From CAYTOF01 sp964439435 (GTDB lineage Bacteria > Bacillota > Clostridia > Oscillospirales > QAMX01), in contig CAYTOF010000009.1 of assembly GCA_964439435.1 (NCBI GenBank), forward strand, positions 1-46,089: 46,089 nt of DNA. Direction: 5' to 3'. Of the stretch, positions 42,859 through 46,089 are shown in pieces. Within the stretch, counting starts at the first letter, position 1. Every line of letters begins with the position of its first letter. The notes beneath the pieces are model-generated. The model was not told where the DNA came from. It saw only the letters and a list, made by a program, of their open reading frames with translations, and ran no database searches. The position numbers were made by a program, and so were the translations under genes.

Positions 42859-43380
42859 TTAACGCTGTGCCGCGTCTATCCGTTTGTATACCAGCGACAA
42901 CTCCCCGGATGCCTTGCCGCCGAATTGTGCATATGCTCTATTGCAGCATTTGAGAGCGTTATCGTATTCATCCAAATCGCAGTAGGCAGCAGCTATGGAA
43001 GTGAGGAGCGTGGGAGTGAACATTTTGCTTCCATATTTGCGTTTTATTTTTGACGCCAGCTCAATCACATCTTTGGCGCGCCCTTGTTTCCTATAACAAG
43101 AGGTAAGCCGTGGCAGGATATAGGCAACTCCGTCTTCGTCGGAACGCTCAATTGCGTAAGTGTATAACCTGACGGCAAGTCCGTATGAAGCGCTGCTTTT
43201 AAAAGCATCGCCATCTCGGACAATTTCAAGCAGTTCAAGCATGGATAGGTCTATTGTCTCGAAGTAGAGCTTGTTTAACTCGTCCTGCAAAATTTCGTGT
43301 ACTACCATGCAAGTGCTGGTGACCCATTTCCCGTTGCTGCGCGTGTATGTCTTTCCTTCATGTGTTACAGTGACTGCCAA
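42859..43380 (-). CDS. TPR-like protein of unknown function
   Basis: About 173 residues. The N-terminal 40 form a small beta-hairpin-like part (TVTHEGKTYTRSNGKWV); the rest is helical with tetratricopeptide character: ASYGLAVRLYTYAIERSD, ILPRLTSCYRKQGRAKDVI, LLTSIAAAYCDLDEYDNALK. Such repeats mediate protein contacts. The TTG start at 43380 lies eight bases after AGGAGG; an ATG 12 codons upstream would place that site inside the gene. No enzyme motif. It is one of several isolated small genes in this region. Confidence 0.75.
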   Translation of the reverse strand: MAVTVTHEGKTYTRSNGKWVTSTCMVVHEILQDELNKLYFETIDLSMLELLEIVRDGDAFKSSASYGLAVRLYTYAIERSDEDGVAYILPRLTSCYRKQGRAKDVIELASKIKRKYGSKMFTPTLLTSIAAAYCDLDEYDNALKCCNRAYAQFGGKASGELSLVYKRIDAAQR

Positions 43381-43543
43381 ACTATCACACCTCCTGAAAA
43401 AACTTCCATATCCCATTTACAATGCTTGGTCAATACTCATACATTGCGCCAAAATAATCAGCAGAATTTTCGATCTTCGTTGTCAATTATCTCATTTACT
43501 GCGATGGTGTGCCGCTTTGAACAGTCAATTTCAAGCTTAAAAT

Positions 43544-43762
43544 TTATTTCGTTAACCCGAAATCATATTGAAGATAGTCAGGCAGCTCATTTTCCATACT
43601 GATATCAAACAAGTAAGTGCCGTTGCTGTTATCCGTTTTGCGGCAGTTCGAGAGCTTGCCTTTGCCGACATAGGTAAACGGGTTGACAATGCCATTCTCA
43701 TTGTCAACCTTAAAAAGCCCTCTCCTGCGACTAGATACATTTATACAAATATAATATAGCAT
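43544..43762 (-). pseudogene. Possible C-terminal remnant of a helicase (DUF3427-like end)
   Basis: The frame reads NPFTYVGKGKLSNCRKT and FDISMENELPDYLQYDFGL, which resembles the end of DUF3427-type helicase/nuclease proteins. No credible start or ribosome binding site precedes the conserved-looking part. It could be the missing far end of the truncated gene at 41090-41629, with foreign or rearranged DNA between. The assignment rests on memory of the family and is weak. Confidence 0.3.
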
Positions 43763-44073
43763 AGTTTTCTCGTTTCCGCAACGGTTCATTGTCGGTTTAT
43801 ATGTAATATATACAAAAAGTTGAAAGAAAAGAGATAATGGAATCAAATCTGGTTTTTATTGAGCTGATGGATGTACAATCACTGAGCATTGCAGCAAAAA
43901 AACATACAGGTTGCATATCTTTGCAAAATATATTTCTACCTCGGGCAAAGCCCGCCCTTCGCGGCGGCGGAAGCTGAGTTTTCTAATTGACGGGAGGCGC
44001 AGAGCTTGTTATAATAATCCCCAAAAGACGCTGCCGCGGGATGCAAAAACACGCGGGACAAGGGGGATTTGCC

Positions 44074-45207
44074 GTGATAAAAGTCGGAAAAATTGTTTGT
44101 GAGATGCCTCCGGGGGAGAGAAACCCGCGCAACAGTGAGGGTGCATTCCTCGACCTTGCGGACGGGAGGATCTTGTTCGCCTACAGTCACTATGTTGCAA
44201 ACAGCATGGACGACGGAGCGCCGGCTGCCATTGGGAGGTGCTTTTCGTCGGACGGGGGCGAAACCTGGTCGAAGCGGGAGATATGGATAAAGCCGGAAGA
44301 GCACGGCGCACAGAATTTGATGAGCGTGTCCCTTCTGCGGCTGCAAACCGGCGAAATCGGGCTTTTTTATCTGATAAAGCGCGGCCACGAGCAGGAATGC
44401 CGGCTGCACATGCGCCGCTCCGCCGACGAGGGCAAGACTTGGAGTGAGCCCGTTTGCTGCATTTCCTGCCCCGGATACTTTGTCGTGAACAACGACAGAG
44501 TTATCCAACTCGCCTCCGGGCGGCTCATTTTTGCCGCGTCAAAGCACAACATCCGAGAAAAGAGTGGCGTAAACAACAAGACCTTTGACGACAGAAGCGC
44601 GGTTTACTACTACTATTCTGACGACAACGGCGAGACATGGCAGGAGTCTCAGACAATTTCCTATCTGAACGTGTCCCATACGGAGACGGGGCTACAGGAG
44701 CCGGGCGTAATCGCCCTGCAAAACGGCGTGATCTGGGCATGGGCGAGGACGGACATGGGCAGGCAGTATCAGATGTTCTCCGTCGACGAGGGAACAACCT
44801 GGACGGCGGCGGAGCCCTCCGTCTTTTCCGGACCGTGCTCGCCCCTGTCGATGAAGAGAATGCCGGGCTCGGGCAGCCTGCTTGCAGTGTGGAACCCCAT
44901 CCCCATGTATCAGACGCGCAAATCCGTCGCCGCCGGATGGGGGAGGACGCCGCTGGTCGGAGCTGTCAGTGCAGACGAGGGCGCGACCTGGTCAAACTAT
45001 TTTTTCGTGGACGACGACGAGGACGCCGGATATTGCTACACGGCCATCCATTTTACAGGCGACTCCGTGCTCCTCGCATACTGCGCCGGCGGAACGGGGG
45101 ACGGCAGGAGCTGCCTTGTCCGCATCCGCATGAAAAAGATCGCCCTTTCGGAGTTTTTAGACTACAAAGACCCGTTGGACGGGGTGGAGTACTACCGAAA
45201 GAAATAG
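44074..45207 (+). CDS. Sialidase-like exo-glycosidase (five Asp boxes)
   Basis: A 377-residue six-bladed beta-propeller protein. Five Asp boxes are visible: SSDGGETW, SADEGKTW, SDDNGETW, SVDEGTTW and SADEGATW. The N-terminus NPRNSEGAFLDLADGRIL carries an Arg typical for the first of the Arg triad. No signal peptide is seen. The GTG start at 44074 follows AAGGGGG by eight bases; upstream in-frame ATGs lack such a site. Its G+C content is visibly higher than that of its neighbours and of the similar but only distantly related gene at 25988-27859. That suggests a different source. A strong terminator follows. Action on sialic acid is possible but not proven. Confidence 0.85.
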   Translation: MIKVGKIVCEMPPGERNPRNSEGAFLDLADGRILFAYSHYVANSMDDGAPAAIGRCFSSDGGETWSKREIWIKPEEHGAQNLMSVSLLRLQTGEIGLFYLIKRGHEQECRLHMRRSADEGKTWSEPVCCISCPGYFVVNNDRVIQLASGRLIFAASKHNIREKSGVNNKTFDDRSAVYYYYSDDNGETWQESQTISYLNVSHTETGLQEPGVIALQNGVIWAWARTDMGRQYQMFSVDEGTTWTAAEPSVFSGPCSPLSMKRMPGSGSLLAVWNPIPMYQTRKSVAAGWGRTPLVGAVSADEGATWSNYFFVDDDEDAGYCYTAIHFTGDSVLLAYCAGGTGDGRSCLVRIRMKKIALSEFLDYKDPLDGVEYYRKK

Positions 45208-45249
45208 CTCCGGGCAGGCAAAAGCTTTTTTCACTACTATTGTAATTCA

Positions 45250-45286
45250 GGCGGCGCGGGCAAAAAGACCCGTGCCGCCGCTTTTT
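45250..45286 (+). terminator. Rho-independent terminator
   Basis: GGCGGC.CGGG pairs with CCCG.GCCGCC, followed by GCTTTTTAT. It ends the sialidase-like gene. Confidence 0.9.
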
Positions 45287-45301
45287 ATCTTAAATCAGTT
45301 C

Positions 45302-45595
45302 TCAGCCCCCTGAGCAGCCGGAAAAATCCGCTCCCACCACGATAAAGTTCATCGAATCCTTGGCGTATTCCATCCGCTCCCAGTCGGATTTCCGGCTTGC
45401 AATGCCGCCTTCGTACCGCACGCGGACGAGTAGGTCATGCTTCTCGGCCTTCTGCTCGCTTTCCTCACGGATGTATCCGGTCATCGAGTCAAACTCCCTT
45501 GAGGAGAATGTGATTTTTAGTTCTGTGTAGAAAAACTGCCGTTCCTCGAATGTGCCCCGGGATCGGGGTTGATGGACACAGAGATTGGTTGCCAT
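45302..45595 (-). CDS. Small hypothetical protein
   Basis: Up to 97 residues. The N-terminal MATNLCVHQPRSRGTF is also partly present in the decayed copy at 42090-42178, which supports this frame. The rest is charged and ends VVGADFSGCSGG with a Cys. No ribosome binding site stands before the ATG at 45595; a shorter form from ATG 45484, nine bases after AAGGGAG, has a better one. The G+C-rich base use is like that of the sialidase-like gene. No family recognised. Confidence 0.4.
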   Translation of the reverse strand: MATNLCVHQPRSRGTFEERQFFYTELKITFSSREFDSMTGYIREESEQKAEKHDLLVRVRYEGGIASRKSDWERMEYAKDSMNFIVVGADFSGCSGG

Positions 45596-45643
45596 ATATT
45601 ATTGCATAAAAGGCTGCGAAGACAATGAACAAGAGACAAACGA
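45552..45643. repeat. 90-bp dispersed repeat, copy 2
   Basis: Partner of 42090-42178. It covers the first codons of the small gene at 45302-45595 and about 50 bases upstream of it. Confidence 0.6.
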
Positions 45644-46089
45644 CACAGTATTTGACGGAATCGGTGCGTCAGGTGACAGATCAGGGCACAAAAACGCCTT
45701 GGCTATTTATCCTTGGAAGACATTGAAAAACAGAGCTTTGCAGCGTAATTCCGCATCCACATTCACGGATATGAGTCAATAAAATAAAGGAGCATAAAAA
45801 ACGGAGTGCTTATGTGTAGAATTTTGTTTTTTTTAAGTGAATGCGGCGTCAATATGATGTCGGGTTTTCTGTGTTGGAGTATACCATGCATGGTTGCAAA
45901 GGGAATATTTTAGTGTTTTTTCTTCGAATCACTTATATCAAAGACATGAGCGAAAAAGATATCCCTCCACAATATCGGCAAAAAGTAATAAAAAGACTAA
46001 AAACGAGAGTTTTTAGTCTTTTTATTGAAAGTAGAGACCTATTTTGATACGTAATGCACACCCCTCCGACCTTTCGTGTAAAGGTTCAT
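45644..46089. other. Region without a convincing gene
   Basis: No open frame here has both a ribosome binding site and protein-like composition. A plus-strand frame at 45841-46047 runs through the terminator-like hairpin at 45991-46022 and is therefore doubtful; it may be a remnant. Confidence 0.5.
45991..46022. terminator. Bidirectional terminator-like hairpin
   Basis: AAAAGACTAAAAAC pairs perfectly with GTTTTTAGTCTTTT around GAGA, with T-rich sequence on the 3' side of both strands. The gene it serves may lie outside the window or be decayed. Confidence 0.7.

Noticed and set aside
43552..43740. Alternative minus-strand frame overlapping the possible helicase remnant
   Set aside because: Its Ser/Thr/Met-rich text looks like a shifted reading, although a purine-rich stretch stands before its TTG.
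45841..46047. 68-codon plus-strand frame near the window end
   Set aside because: It reads through a perfect terminator-like hairpin and has no good ribosome binding site; at most a remnant.
1..46089. tRNA, rRNA, CRISPR arrays, insertion sequences and integrases
   Set aside because: No cloverleaf-like gene, regular spacer array, transposase or recombinase motif was recognised in any frame.

Overview
The window looks like a chromosomal segment of an anaerobic Firmicute of the Clostridia type. It has AGGAGG-type ribosome binding sites, frequent TTG and GTG starts, a glycyl radical enzyme with its radical SAM activase, and many glycan-active genes. No tRNA, rRNA, CRISPR array, integrase or transposase was seen. 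All calls come from reading the sequence; no database was searched.

Layout. 1-6.9 kb: the 3' end of a GH2 glycosidase, an amidohydrolase, a sugar-phosphate isomerase-like TIM barrel, guaB (IMP dehydrogenase) and a DUF6259-like glycosidase. 6.8-11.5 kb: an old tandem duplication. Each unit carries the tail of the glycosidase gene, its terminator, a Thr-rich lipoprotein gene with two Ig-like domains, and a repeated promoter block of about 420 bp. The duplication ends share the 4-base word AATG. 11.8-25.8 kb: a clearly A+T-richer, one-direction, ten-gene operon. 25.9-39.4 kb: minus-strand housekeeping and catabolic genes (a BNR/Asp-box protein, SDR epimerase, acyl-CoA synthetase, two-component system, glycyl radical enzyme with activase, FKBP/trigger-factor-like membrane protein, recQ). 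39.6-46 kb: a mosaic with an AlbA_2 ATP-binding regulator under an iterated operator, remains of a helicase/nuclease gene, MazG-like and Nudix pyrophosphohydrolases, a TPR protein, and a G+C-rich sialidase-like gene.

The main system is the operon at 11.8-25.8 kb. It holds the signature genes of Ssp-type DNA phosphorothioation: an SspD/DndC-like PAPS-reductase-fold sulfurtransferase, an SspB-like DUF4007 protein, a large SspC-like P-loop ATPase, and an SspA-like cysteine desulfurase. Interleaved and downstream are genes that are not part of the core: a HEPN-like protein, a helicase with an N-terminal PLD-like nuclease domain, a 58-residue protein overlapping both neighbours, a DndD-like SMC-type ATPase, a 173-residue helical protein of unknown family, and a sigma-70-like factor as the last gene. 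The likely logic is that SspA/D load sulfur, SspB/C place it on the DNA backbone, and the helicase-nuclease plus SMC ATPase act as the restriction arm on unmodified DNA, with the HEPN protein and the sigma factor as candidate effector and regulator. SspE and DndB are absent. The combination of an SspBCD core with a DndD-like ATPase, a HEPN gene and a dedicated sigma factor is the best candidate for something undescribed.
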